Shown here: piece after piece, positions 37,792 through 46,272 of the stretch
How the letters are laid out: the number at the start of each line of letters is the position of its first letter
Numbering within the stretch: the first letter of the stretch is position 1
Assembly: GCA_946629525.1 (NCBI GenBank)
Contig: CAMOXU010000006.1
Coordinates: 1-47,037 of the forward strand
Source: an uncultured Clostridia bacterium
Lineage (GTDB): Bacteria; Bacillota; Clostridia; Lachnospirales; Lachnospiraceae
Direction: 5' to 3'
DNA: 47,037 nucleotides
Position numbers and translations under genes: made by a program
The notes under the pieces: model-generated
The model's database searches: none
Told to the model about the DNA's origin: nothing
What the model saw: only the letters and a program-made list of their open reading frames with translations

Positions 37792-38988
37792 ATGGTCAAT
37801 ATACAGAAAGTCGCTGCAGATACCTTCTGGATCGGTGGAAGCGACAGACGTCTGGCGCTCTTTGAGAATCTTTTCCCACTTCCGAACGGGGTATCCTACA
37901 ACAGCTACGCGGTCCTCGATGAGAAGACGGTCGTCTTCGACACTGCCGATATCTCCATCTCGGATCAGTATCTCGAAAATCTGCGCACGGTCCTTGACGG
38001 ACGGAGCCTCGATTATCTGGTAATCCTGCACATGGAGCCGGACCACTGCTCACAGATCGCGACGGTGGCCGCCATGTATCCGGATCTCACGCTCGTCGGA
38101 AATGCAAAGACCTTCCAGATGCTCGCGAACTTCTTCCCGGAGACTGCAGAGATCAGGAGAATCGTCGTCAAGGACAAGGAAGCGCTTGAGACAGGCGCGC
38201 ATACATTCCGGTTCGTCTTTGCTCCGATGGTCCACTGGCCGGAGGTCATGTTTGCATATGACGAGTCGAACGGAACGCTCTTCAGCGCGGATGCATTCGG
38301 AACGTTTGGCGCAATCGATGCGGGCATTTTCGCGGATGAATATGATTTTGAGAAAATCTTCCTCGATGACGCGAGAAGATATTATGCCAATATCGTCGGC
38401 AAGTACGGCGTTCAGGTGCAGAACGTTCTTAAGAAGGCAGCTGCCCTCGACATTAAGACGATTTGCCCGCTTCACGGTCCGGTCTGGAGAGAGAACATCG
38501 CATGGTTCATTGACAAGTATCAGAAGTGGAGCACGCTGACACCGGAAGATGACGGATATGTCGTGATCTACGGAAGCCTTTACGGCCACACCGCATCGGC
38601 GGCGGAGGCCTTTGCCGCGAAGCTGCGCGCGAAGACGGGCAAAGAAGTCCGCGTCTACGACGCTTCGAAGACACATGCATCCAACCTGATCGGCGAGGCG
38701 TGGAGAGTCGGCAAGATCGTAATCTTCAGCCCGACCTACAACAACGGGATCTACCTTCCGATCGATGCGCTCCTGCATGACATGGCAGCGCTGGATCTGA
38801 AGAACCGCACATTCGCAATTGCGCAGAACGGGTCATGGGCACCGACCGCAGGAAAGCAGATCGCGGAGAAGCTCGCAGCCCTCAAGAACTGCAAGGTCGT
38901 CGAAAATATGCTGACGATCAAGAGCGCGCTTCACAGCGCGGATGCGGAGGTGCTCGATGCGTTCGTCGACGCGGTCGCGGAGGCGTAA
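37792..38988 (+). CDS. Flavodiiron protein (A-type flavoprotein)
   Basis: The protein has 398 residues from ATG 37792, chosen for GGAGG five bases upstream. The N-terminal metallo-beta-lactamase-like domain has the di-iron motif HMEPDH (His80, Glu82, Asp84, His85) and later MVHWPEVM, FSADAFG and CPLHGP. The C-terminal flavodoxin domain (about 250-398) has VIYGSLYGHTASAAEA and SPTYNNGIYLP for FMN binding. The family reduces oxygen to water or nitric oxide to nitrous oxide in anaerobes. The two-domain form needs a separate rubredoxin or similar donor, not seen here. Confidence 0.95.
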   Translation: MVNIQKVAADTFWIGGSDRRLALFENLFPLPNGVSYNSYAVLDEKTVVFDTADISISDQYLENLRTVLDGRSLDYLVILHMEPDHCSQIATVAAMYPDLTLVGNAKTFQMLANFFPETAEIRRIVVKDKEALETGAHTFRFVFAPMVHWPEVMFAYDESNGTLFSADAFGTFGAIDAGIFADEYDFEKIFLDDARRYYANIVGKYGVQVQNVLKKAAALDIKTICPLHGPVWRENIAWFIDKYQKWSTLTPEDDGYVVIYGSLYGHTASAAEAFAAKLRAKTGKEVRVYDASKTHASNLIGEAWRVGKIVIFSPTYNNGIYLPIDALLHDMAALDLKNRTFAIAQNGSWAPTAGKQIAEKLAALKNCKVVENMLTIKSALHSADAEVLDAFVDAVAEA

Positions 38989-39025
38989 AGCCTTTACGCG
39001 TGACAGACAATACAGTTTTATAAGA

Positions 39026-39062
39026 AAGTCAGGACCACCGGCTTAGCTGGTGGTCCTGACTT
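39026..39062. terminator. Long perfect hairpin after the flavodiiron gene
   Basis: A 14-bp perfect stem AAGTCAGGACCACC/GGTGGTCCTGACTT surrounds a GGCTTAGCT loop. There is no T run beyond TT. The ACCGGCTTAGCTGGT core resembles the subterminal hairpins of IS200/IS605-type elements, but no transposase is present. Confidence 0.55.
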
Positions 39063-39076
39063 GCGACACAAAGAAG

Positions 39077-39116
39077 GACCTCCACCGGGATGTGAAAATC
39101 CTGGCGGAGGTCTTTT
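39077..39116 (+). terminator. Second terminator after the flavodiiron gene
   Basis: GACCTCC..CC.GGAT pairs with ATCC.GG..GGAGGTC (39077-39112), followed by TTTT. The 38989-39315 gap holds this, the preceding hairpin and the minus-strand terminator below. Confidence 0.75.
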
Positions 39117-39205
39117 AACTTCTTCATCGCGCAATACTTTTCATCCAACTGTACTGTTTTTCGTCCGGATCAGCATGTTTTTGGACGGAAATTCAATCTG
39201 TTGGA

Positions 39206-39243
39206 CAAAAATAACCCGTAACTCTCAAAAAGAGAACCACGGG
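39206..39243 (-). terminator. Terminator of the traX transcript
   Basis: On the minus strand CCCGTGG-TTCTC-TTTTT-GAGAGTTACGGG is followed by TTATTTTTG, about 70 nt after the traX stop. Confidence 0.65.
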
Positions 39244-39315
39244 CATTCATGCATGCTTCCCCCTCAAGGTTATGAGGCCAGGTATGATATCAGGCTGTTT
39301 GGTTAGCGGAAATTA

Positions 39316-40023
39316 TCAGGATTTCAGAATGTTCTTTATTGCAGCCAGCAGGAGAAGGTGCCCCGGATAAAATCCATAAAAAAGCCACTTCAGTCCCTTC
39401 CCTTTCTTCCCGTTATACATGGCAAGAGGGATAAAGCTGAATCCTGTCGTGCAGTAGTATCCTATCGTTCTCGTGAGTGCGAGAAAGGCCACACCTACAC
39501 CGGTTCGGACCAGCGGGTGCTTCTGTCGGAGTACATAAAACAGGAACACAGCTATGACCGCAAAGATTGTGTAATCCGCACGCAGCAGCAGTGAAAGAGC
39601 GGCAATCGCGGCAACGGCAATCACACCCAATACGGTTTTCCCGATGGATGCATGATTTTCTTCCGATTTCGTTCCGCCTTGAATCCAGTCATACAGCATC
39701 AGTGCCGCGACAGCGAGAAAGAAGGACAGCATAATATTCTGGTGTGAGAATCCGATCTTTCCTTCAAAAGCCAGATCGAACGGGATCTCGCTGATTAGAG
39801 CAAATATGCCGAGGCGGCAGAGGTATTTCTTTTTGTCCCTTGTATGAGAAAATCCCTCTGCGATGAAAAAGGAAAAAATGGGCATGGCCAGCCGCCCGAT
39901 CATTCTGGGCCACATTACGTCAGGGAAAAACATGTCGCCTACATGATCAAACACCATGCTGATCATGGCTATAAGTTTCAGTGTTGTTCCGTCCAGAATC
40001 TGGTATTTCTTTCTGTTGTCCAT
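39316..40023 (-). CDS. TraX-family membrane protein
   Basis: The protein has 235 residues with about seven hydrophobic segments. The N-terminal LDGTTLKLIAMISMVFDHVG and RMIGRLAMPIFSFFIAEGFSHT are hallmarks of the TraX family, named for pilin acetylation in F plasmids but widespread as chromosomal acyltransferase-like proteins in Firmicutes. Its actual substrate here is unknown. The start lies inside the frame of the broken RhuM gene upstream, which suggests that an insertion or deletion joined them. Confidence 0.88.
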   Translation of the reverse strand: MDNRKKYQILDGTTLKLIAMISMVFDHVGDMFFPDVMWPRMIGRLAMPIFSFFIAEGFSHTRDKKKYLCRLGIFALISEIPFDLAFEGKIGFSHQNIMLSFFLAVAALMLYDWIQGGTKSEENHASIGKTVLGVIAVAAIAALSLLLRADYTIFAVIAVFLFYVLRQKHPLVRTGVGVAFLALTRTIGYYCTTGFSFIPLAMYNGKKGKGLKWLFYGFYPGHLLLLAAIKNILKS

Positions 40024-40405
40024 CTGTCCACATCCCTTCGAAAGAGCAGCATGAATTGTGAAAGACCCGTATGATGTACTGTTTCAGAACTGAATTCGCC
40101 CATCTTCTAAACTCAATTCCCCTTTTTGAATTGACACGATAACCTACGGAAAGGATCATATCCAGATTGTATACACGAGGTTTTCGTCCTCCTGTACTTC
40201 TATCGGAAATTCCGATAGAAGTCTCGTCCAACTCATTAACGTCAAGAATATTGTTGATATGCTCGCTAATTGTTGCCTGTTTGACGTCAAATAGAGCTCC
40301 CATCTGTTTCTGAGTTAACCAAACAGTATCCTGTTCTGGCGAAACCAGCACTTCAACATTAACATCACCACTTGAAAAGAGAACTATTTCATTTCCTGCT
40401 GTCAT
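39947..40405 (-). pseudogene. RhuM-family protein, 3' truncated
   Basis: ATG at 40405-40403 behind AAGGGAG. The first about 110 residues match the RhuM N-terminal region: DTVWLTQKQMGALFDVKQA, TISEHINNI, YNLDMILSVGYRVNSKRG and FRRWANSVLKQYI. Full-length family members have about 330 residues. Here homology stops near 40066, and the reading frame runs 40 more unrelated residues into the traX start region. It is therefore a remnant, probably non-functional. RhuM genes are commonly mobile. Confidence 0.75.
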
Positions 40406-40521
40406 CTTTACTCCCTTCTTATATGGCACAGAATAGCCCGCAAATCCCAATATAAATAGTATCAGGTCAATATAATCCATTCGCCTTTTTTATTCGATCC
40501 AATGCGGCGTATGATTTTTTC

Positions 40522-40812
40522 CTATATCAGGATTCCCAATGTTCTTTTAATCGTCGCACCGGAACAACCAAGAGCCTTTGCCATCTTAGCTTTTATAAGG
40601 AACGGATCCTTCTGCAAAAGCTCGAGTATCTTTTCCTCACGTTCACTGAGTTCCGGTAGATTTATCGGGTCATCGTCTTGTTTTATAGGGTCATTGTCTT
40701 GTTTTATAGGGTCATTGCTGCACTTTTGTGAGAACATATCGCTGACATGCAGTTCTCTGTTATGCAGTTCATTTTTTCCTTTAAGAAGCAAGATTCTGCA
40801 GGAACAGCTCAA
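40522..40812 (-). pseudogene. C-terminal fragment of an ATP-binding/RecG-like transcriptional regulator
   Basis: The last 45 residues (LSEREEKILELLQKDPFLI, KAKMAKALGCSGATIKR) look like the winged-helix tail of Schlafen/AlbA-type 'RecG-like' regulators. NDPIKQD is repeated in front (18-bp DNA repeats near 40666-40715), as is usual in the linkers of such proteins. The upstream catalytic domain is missing, and the frame stops early after TLGILI. It is likely a remnant. The start given is only the frame limit. Confidence 0.5.
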
Positions 40813-40850
40813 GATACTCCGTAGTCTCGTAAATACCTTTTCTTACTTAT

Positions 40851-42752
40851 CTACATCGAACGGACGCTGGGGCTTCCCTTCGGGATTGAATCGAGACGTT
40901 CTCTGATATACTCCCTCATTCCCGGATCTGTACAGTAGATATAGCACCCCTTCATGCCTCTGGTCATAAGAGTACGGTAGGTGTTCTTGATGATCTCATC
41001 CGCACGCTCAAGGGCTTCCTCAGGTCTTTCCTTATACATCTTTTTCAGGCCCTTGACGGACTGGTCCGTTGACGCCCTTTTTGTGAAATCTGTCACTACG
41101 CGGCCATTTTCATAGCGGATATCATCCCCCATGATCACGCCCACATAGTCGAACTCCAGTCCCTGTGTCGTATGGATACATCCTGCTTCATTGACAGAGT
41201 CCTCACTGATGGCAAATGCCTGCCCGTCATCAAGGTTCCAGCTTATGCTGTAATCCCCGATCTGTATATCGTGGAATCTGCTGTCTTTTCTGGTCGCGGC
41301 CGGCCACTTCCAGCAGTAGCCGGCCAGGATCCTCGCACGATTGGATTCTCTGTTCTTCTCAATGATTATCTTCTGCATATCTGCAGGGTCATCACAAAGC
41401 CTGACCTCATAATCAAGGCCGTCCAGATTATAATTCGCTGTTTCACGGATCTCCAGAAGATCATCGACAAAGGCCAGATAACCGTTCGACCCATTGCATC
41501 GGAACTGGGAGACGAGCTCCATTTCCGTCACTTCCGATCCCTCTTCTCTTGCCCACTTCCGGATCTCGGCTACTGAGCCGATATCATCCATAGTGACTCT
41601 CTGGCTCTCGTCGATAAAGAAGACTGAGCAGCCGGCAGCGTGTATGATCTCCTTGATCTGATTTTCTCCCTTGTTATGGAACATGCCGGACTTTTCATTG
41701 AGGCGGTGGGCCTCGTCTGCCAGCAGGGTATGGACCATGTTATTCCCGGCTTCAGTATACGTGCCGGAGCCTTTGAACATATTGTCGACGCTGCTCTTTT
41801 TGACCTTTCCTTTCAGCTTCGCAGCATATACCTGCCTTGGCGCACTGTTCTTGGACACATACTGGACGAACTGTCCTCTCTGCGTCAGCTCCGCCAGCAG
41901 CCGTACTGCAATGACACTTTTTCCGGTCCCCGGTCCGCCTGTACATATGACAGTGCGCTTCTTATGATCCTTCTGAGATCTGGTGGAGAGCTTGATGATC
42001 TCTTCGAACACGACACGCTGTTCATCGATCATTATGAATTCTTCGTTCCCCCTAATCATGGAGGCGATGGCATTCTGGAGGCTCTTTGACGGCCGGATCG
42101 CACCGTGATCTACCATATAGAGGACTTCTTTTTTATCCCCGGTCTTCACACATTTTTTGATGAAATTCCGCAGGTCACTGACCTGTCCTTTTGTGAACGC
42201 AGGTGCTTCAGAAGTATACGCTTCATACCGATCGTCATCCAGCGGGTCGTTATCTTTACGGAAATAGTTATGAAGGAAAACACACGGTGCGAGATTTATG
42301 TGCTTGTCCTGTACGGCCGCATTATAGTCCGTGATCAGCTGGGCATACGACCATGCCTGATAGGACGGATGGACTACTTTTCTCCGTGCATTTCCGACGT
42401 AGGTCTCCACAAGTGTCTCCGTATTGTCTACCTTTTCCAGCTCACTCCACTGCTTCAGCTCCACAATGACCATGCCCGGCTTCCCAACTGCATCATATCC
42501 GGAGATCATGAAATCCACCCGCTTTGCAGTCTGGGGGATATTATATTCAATTGCAACGCCTGCATCCGCCGGGATCTCCGGATCATTCATGACCTTATAC
42601 ATGTACTGCATAGAGTTCTCCCAGGAGCGGAATTCATTTTCGACCGTGTGCCTTCTCATCTTCGCCAGAATATTCCGCTCGATCTCAAGAGCAATGGTGT
42701 CGTCCTCAACACTGTGCAGGAAATCACTTTTTATACCGTCATAGACAATCAT
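40851..42752 (-). CDS. DUF2075 P-loop helicase-like protein with N-terminal nuclease-like domain
   Basis: The protein has 633 residues. The N-terminal region (about 70-160) has VDFMISGYDAVGKPGMVIVE followed by LKQW, a D...ExK pattern typical of PD-(D/E)XK nucleases. The P-loop domain begins near residue 265 with CTGGPGTGKSVIAVRLL, then LLADEAHRL, FFIDESQRV, VSQFRCNGS and a late THTTQGLEF-like segment (HTTQGLEFDYVGV). These are superfamily 1 helicase motifs of the DUF2075 family. It overlaps the MazG-like gene by 4 nt (ATGA). The pair is common in accessory regions and is a plausible phage-defence or nucleic-acid stress module. Its activity is not established. Confidence 0.88.
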   Translation of the reverse strand: MIVYDGIKSDFLHSVEDDTIALEIERNILAKMRRHTVENEFRSWENSMQYMYKVMNDPEIPADAGVAIEYNIPQTAKRVDFMISGYDAVGKPGMVIVELKQWSELEKVDNTETLVETYVGNARRKVVHPSYQAWSYAQLITDYNAAVQDKHINLAPCVFLHNYFRKDNDPLDDDRYEAYTSEAPAFTKGQVSDLRNFIKKCVKTGDKKEVLYMVDHGAIRPSKSLQNAIASMIRGNEEFIMIDEQRVVFEEIIKLSTRSQKDHKKRTVICTGGPGTGKSVIAVRLLAELTQRGQFVQYVSKNSAPRQVYAAKLKGKVKKSSVDNMFKGSGTYTEAGNNMVHTLLADEAHRLNEKSGMFHNKGENQIKEIIHAAGCSVFFIDESQRVTMDDIGSVAEIRKWAREEGSEVTEMELVSQFRCNGSNGYLAFVDDLLEIRETANYNLDGLDYEVRLCDDPADMQKIIIEKNRESNRARILAGYCWKWPAATRKDSRFHDIQIGDYSISWNLDDGQAFAISEDSVNEAGCIHTTQGLEFDYVGVIMGDDIRYENGRVVTDFTKRASTDQSVKGLKKMYKERPEEALERADEIIKNTYRTLMTRGMKGCYIYCTDPGMREYIRERLDSIPKGSPSVRSM

Positions 42753-43120
42753 TCTGATTTTTCCTCATCTTCCGTATAGGCTGTGTATTTATCTGCTTTC
42801 CCATATGCTTTCTCTACCGGATACTTTTTGTTATTCGCGTCGATCTTGCTGCTGACGATTTCCGAAATATCAAGCCCCAGATCATTGCCCATAAGGAATG
42901 CGTAGATCAACACATCCGCCAGCTCTTCCCTGACTTTTTCCAGCTTTTTGTCTGTATCAACTGCGACGTCAGCTCCGGACCACTGGAAGATTTCCAACAG
43001 TTCGGCTGCTTCAAGCGATATTGAGATTGCCAGGTCCTTTGGATTATGGAACTGTTTCCAGTTTCTCGCATTTCTGAAGGCCAGGATTTTTTCGGTAAGT
43101 TCTTTTATCGAATCACTCAT
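42749..43120 (-). CDS. MazG-like nucleotide pyrophosphohydrolase
   Basis: The protein has 123 residues. The all-alpha NTP pyrophosphatase fold is recognisable by ISISLEAAELLEIFQW and KVREELADVLIYAFLMGNDLG, which provide the ExxE and ExxD magnesium ligands. These enzymes hydrolyse (d)NTPs to monophosphate and pyrophosphate. Stop and start overlap with the downstream DUF2075 gene, so both are translated together. Depletion of nucleotides combined with a nuclease-helicase would fit a defence role. Confidence 0.9.
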   Translation of the reverse strand: MSDSIKELTEKILAFRNARNWKQFHNPKDLAISISLEAAELLEIFQWSGADVAVDTDKKLEKVREELADVLIYAFLMGNDLGLDISEIVSSKIDANNKKYPVEKAYGKADKYTAYTEDEEKSE

Positions 43121-43378
43121 AGATATCTGCTCCTTTTCTCAGACTTGAACTTAGCCGCCATTTCAGGGAAATGAAAGCCAAATCGCTGCCGGATCGCAAT
43201 GGTAATTTTCACAAATGAGGATCAGGCCATCCTGCGTGAGGATCAGTCCCTGCTCCCGTAATCTTCACAGATTATTGTACTCCTGTACATCTCAAGTTGA
43301 AAGCGTATCCTTTCGCCTTGCAGGGGAAACACCCGGCATGCAAAAAATCTGAAACGCCCTCCGCACCCCGACACAGAT

Positions 43379-43660
43379 GTGGAAGATTGTCCACAAAGCC
43401 GGTTGTGAATAATGTGGAAAAGTGTTTTCAGGCCTTTCCGGAGAGGGGGCCGTTCCGAAAAACGCCGGTCAATGAAAAATCCGCCGTCAAAAAAGCAAGC
43501 AGGAAAGCCCTTTAAGACGAATTGTCGACATAATCTATTGACAGAGCTGTTATGAACAATCCATGTGGGGATAATGTGGATAAAAAAGTGGGTAAGGTGT
43601 GGATTTGTAACAGAACTGTAACAATCAGGGGAAGATTTGACAGAACTGTAACAATTCAGA
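43379..43660. other. DnaA-box-like cluster with iterated repeats in a gene-free stretch
   Basis: TGTGGATAA at 43575-43583 is a perfect reverse DnaA box. Near matches are TTGTCCACA (43387-43395), TGTGGAAAA (43413-43421), TGTGGATTT (43598-43606) and weaker TGTGGAAGA (43379-43387). TTGACAGA(G/A)CTGT..AACAAT-like units occur at about 43537, 43604 and 43637. The whole 43121-43843 gap shows no convincing gene. Confidence 0.5.
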
Positions 43661-43827
43661 CGCTTTCGGAAGTCAGGGAATTGTGGAAAGAAAATGCCGC
43701 ATTCTCGTGGGGAGACCTTTACCAGGGGGCGTGTGATAAAGATCCGGAAGAAAACGTCGCATTCCCGCGGGGGATCCTCCCATTCATGGAATACCCGATG
43801 AAGGAAAGAGAGCCGGCGAAGAAATGG

Positions 43828-43856
43828 AAAAAATCGGGGCGGCTCAGTAAGCCGCC
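43828..43856 (-). terminator. Terminator overlapping the ketopantoate reductase stop
   Basis: GGCGGCT-CAGTA-AGCCGCC (43838-43856) includes the stop codon. On the minus strand CCCCGA then six T follow (43833-43828). Confidence 0.8.
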
Positions 43857-44761
43857 TCGATTTCCTTCACTTTGTTATACAGATAATCATTGACCGGGAC
43901 GAGGAGTCCGTGCTTTGCCGCGATGGCCCGCACCGTCCCGGAGAAGATCTCGACCTCTGAAGGCTTTTTCCGGATCCTGTCCTGCGCCATCGAGGGCATG
44001 GAGTCCGGTGTGAGGGACCGCATCAGTTCGACATAGCCGGTCAGGTCCTCCTCCGTGAGCGTAATCCCCTCGGCGAGCGCGGCGATCTTCGCCTCCCGCA
44101 TGGCGGAGACCATGAGCATGAGCCCGAAGCTTCCGGGCCTGGTCGCTTCGCCGTAGCCGGTCCCGCAGACCATGCAGACCTGGTTGATCCCCACGTTCAG
44201 CATGAATTTGCTCCATATCCTGTGGAGAATATCGTCCTCGACCCTGTATGGGAAATGCGTTCTCTCGAAGAACGAAGCCACCGCATCGAGCTTTGCCTGC
44301 ATGGACGGATCCGTGATCCCGATGCACAGACAGCCTTTGATCCTGTATGTGAGCTTTCCGGAGAAGAAGGCCGCGTCCATGCCCTGCGCGACGGTGTGGA
44401 TGACCTTCTCCCGGCCGAAGCGTTCGGCGAGGATCTCCTCGCTCGTGACGCCGTTGATCGCGGAGAGGATGATGGTATCCGGTCCGACGGATGTCCCGAG
44501 GGTGTCCAGAGCTTCCAAAAGTCCCGTTGCCTTCGTCGACACGATGACAAGGTCGGCGGGCTTTGCATGGTCCGGCGTGGTCATATTGAAACGGACCGGC
44601 GTGCCATTTACCAGAACCGGTCGGTCGTGATATTTTTCATAGCGCTCCGGATCCATGAGAAATGTAACGGACTCCGGAGGAAGCGTCTCCCGAAGGATCG
44701 TCGCAAAGAGGGTGCCGAGTGCCCCCATGCCGATGAGAGTCACATTATTTAGATTCTTCAT
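43844..44761 (-). CDS. Ketopantoate reductase family (PanE/ApbA)
   Basis: The protein has 305 residues from ATG 44761-44759, behind AAAGGA. It has a Rossmann motif LIGMGALGTLFA, VIVSTKATG, LSAINGVTSEEIL, then the C-terminal helical domain with RIWSKFMLNVGINQ, whose Lys and Asn are the family's catalytic and substrate positions. SMAQDRIRKKPSEVEIFSG completes the signature. PanE reduces 2-dehydropantoate to pantoate in the coenzyme A pathway with NADPH. Paralogues act on other substrates and no panB/panC is adjacent, so the symbol is withheld. Confidence 0.9.
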   Translation of the reverse strand: MKNLNNVTLIGMGALGTLFATILRETLPPESVTFLMDPERYEKYHDRPVLVNGTPVRFNMTTPDHAKPADLVIVSTKATGLLEALDTLGTSVGPDTIILSAINGVTSEEILAERFGREKVIHTVAQGMDAAFFSGKLTYRIKGCLCIGITDPSMQAKLDAVASFFERTHFPYRVEDDILHRIWSKFMLNVGINQVCMVCGTGYGEATRPGSFGLMLMVSAMREAKIAALAEGITLTEEDLTGYVELMRSLTPDSMPSMAQDRIRKKPSEVEIFSGTVRAIAAKHGLLVPVNDYLYNKVKEIEAAY

Positions 44762-44791
44762 AATTCTTTTCCTTTCGGTCAGTTTATATTC

Positions 44792-44887
44792 CATGCGATT
44801 GAGAGACCTTGTGTCCATGTGATCGCGAGATCATATGTCTATGTGTTCGCGAGACCATGCGTCCATGTGATCGCGAGACCTTGTGCG
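44792..44887. repeat. Four 24-bp tandem repeats
   Basis: Units begin at 44792, 44816, 44840 and 44864, with a core of CATGTGATCGCGAGACC. They lie between the divergent ketopantoate reductase and FHA genes, upstream of the promoter at 45029. An 8-codon repeat frame exists through them but has no ribosome site. Confidence 0.8.
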
Positions 44888-45028
44888 GCGAGGAGCTGTA
44901 CAGGCAATTCAGGCGGCCTGCACAAGCCCCGGCACTGCTTCTCTACCGGTATCTTACAACAGATTGCGGGGAAACAGCAGATGTTTTTTGTACAGGTTCG
45001 AATTGGATGTCCGTTCATGGCTCCCTCA

Positions 45029-45037
45029 TGGTATAAT
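45029..45037 (+). promoter_or_regulatory. Extended -10 promoter of the FHA operon
   Basis: TGGTATAAT, a perfect extended -10, 48 nt before the chosen start at 45085. Confidence 0.6.
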
Positions 45038-45084
45038 AACCGCTATAGTAGGGAGTTATGCGGAATTTTGATGCAGAGGAAATT

Positions 45085-46272
45085 ATGACACTGACAGATC
45101 AGTTTACGGAAAGAAAGATACAGAGGAATCTGGCCTGCTTCCTTGCGCCTGAAGCAGAGTTTTCGCCTGAACAGTTCGCGGAAATGAAAAAACCGTTCTA
45201 CGGGATCATGGACGCCGCGAAGCTCAGGATGAACGGGAAGATCGGGGTCTTATTCTTTACGGAGGAGACGCCGCTTCTTCTGCAGCTGTTCCAGACAATT
45301 GACGAGGACAGCGCCGTCGAAGCCCTGGGCGGACTCTATTATTATCTTTCAGTGATCGCCGGATCGGAACTTCTCGACAGCCGGAACCTGATGGTGGACC
45401 CTGAGTACATATATTATGATATCGTGAGCCGGAGAGTATTTTTCGTATACCTTCCGATCAGGACGGAGGGAGAGGACCCGAGGACCGGGAGATTCCCGGA
45501 GATCGGGGAAAAAATTGCAGCCCAGATCGATATGCGGTTCGGCGCGGATATGCCTCCTGCCCTCAGAACGCTCCGGGAAGCCCTCGGAGAGGAAGCACTT
45601 TCTGCAGCGGAGATCTTTGAAAAGATCCGTGCGGTACATCCGATTGCAGTCGCAGAGGAAGGCGAAAGAATCCGGGCGGAGCTGGAAAAAAGTGCGGCAG
45701 CGCCGGAGAGCGGAGGACGCAGAAAAGGAACCCGGAAAGGATCGGGGACCGACAGCGATGGGATCCGGAAAAATCCCGGCGAGGATATTGGAGGCGGACG
45801 GAAGAATCCGGAAGCGGACGGCGGGGGATCCCGCGGCGGTTCGGGCAATGGCAGGAGAAAAGGCGGTTTCAAGACTTCTATGGGCAGAAGGTCGGGCCCG
45901 GCAGCCGTTGACATGGACGGAACGGTCTTTGAGACGAAGAGCGATGATGCGGGAACTTCGAGGATACTGCAGCTTATGCTGACAAGTCCCGAGACCGGGC
46001 AGCAGATCGTGATCGAAAAGAATACGCTCGTGATCGGGAGAAAGACACCGGACCCCATGGGCGTACTTCGGGGCGTGCCGAACACAGTCGGGCGGCAGCA
46101 CGCTGAGATCTCCGGAACCGGCGATGGATTTTTTATCAGAGACCTGAACAGCCGGAACGGAACCCTGTTGAACGGACGTACGCTTACGCCTATGGAAATG
46201 TATCCCCTTTCTGACGGGGATAAGGTGAGTCTGGCGAAATTTGTGCTGGATGTCAGGGTGAATGAGATATGA
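45085..46272 (+). CDS. DUF6382-like plus FHA domain protein
   Basis: The protein has 395 residues from ATG 45085, behind GAGG; an in-frame ATG at 45058 has AGGGAG only 2 nt away. The N-terminal about 170 residues (ARNL-type FLAPEAEFSPEQFAEMKK, LLLQLFQTID, YIYYDIVSRRVFFVYLPI) resemble the DUF6382 region that precedes FHA domains in clostridial proteins. A Gly/Arg/Lys linker follows (about 215-280). The C-terminal FHA domain (about 305-395) has VIGRKTPDP, GRQHAEI and LNSRNGTLLNG, so it should read phosphothreonine. It is a candidate reader for the kinases of this window. The next gene overlaps its stop by ATGA. Confidence 0.85.
   Translation: MTLTDQFTERKIQRNLACFLAPEAEFSPEQFAEMKKPFYGIMDAAKLRMNGKIGVLFFTEETPLLLQLFQTIDEDSAVEALGGLYYYLSVIAGSELLDSRNLMVDPEYIYYDIVSRRVFFVYLPIRTEGEDPRTGRFPEIGEKIAAQIDMRFGADMPPALRTLREALGEEALSAAEIFEKIRAVHPIAVAEEGERIRAELEKSAAAPESGGRRKGTRKGSGTDSDGIRKNPGEDIGGGRKNPEADGGGSRGGSGNGRRKGGFKTSMGRRSGPAAVDMDGTVFETKSDDAGTSRILQLMLTSPETGQQIVIEKNTLVIGRKTPDPMGVLRGVPNTVGRQHAEISGTGDGFFIRDLNSRNGTLLNGRTLTPMEMYPLSDGDKVSLAKFVLDVRVNEI

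Noticed and set aside
39026-39062. End of an IS200/IS605-type element
   Set aside because: The hairpin core is suggestive, but there is no transposase, no partner end and no TnpB remnant; kept only as a hairpin.
43552-43893. 113-residue frame in the gene-free stretch
   Set aside because: No ribosome site, no domain, and it overlaps the DnaA-box and repeat region and the ketopantoate reductase terminator.
44792-44887. Possible CRISPR or coding repeat
   Set aside because: There are no spacers between units, and the frame through the repeats lacks a ribosome site.
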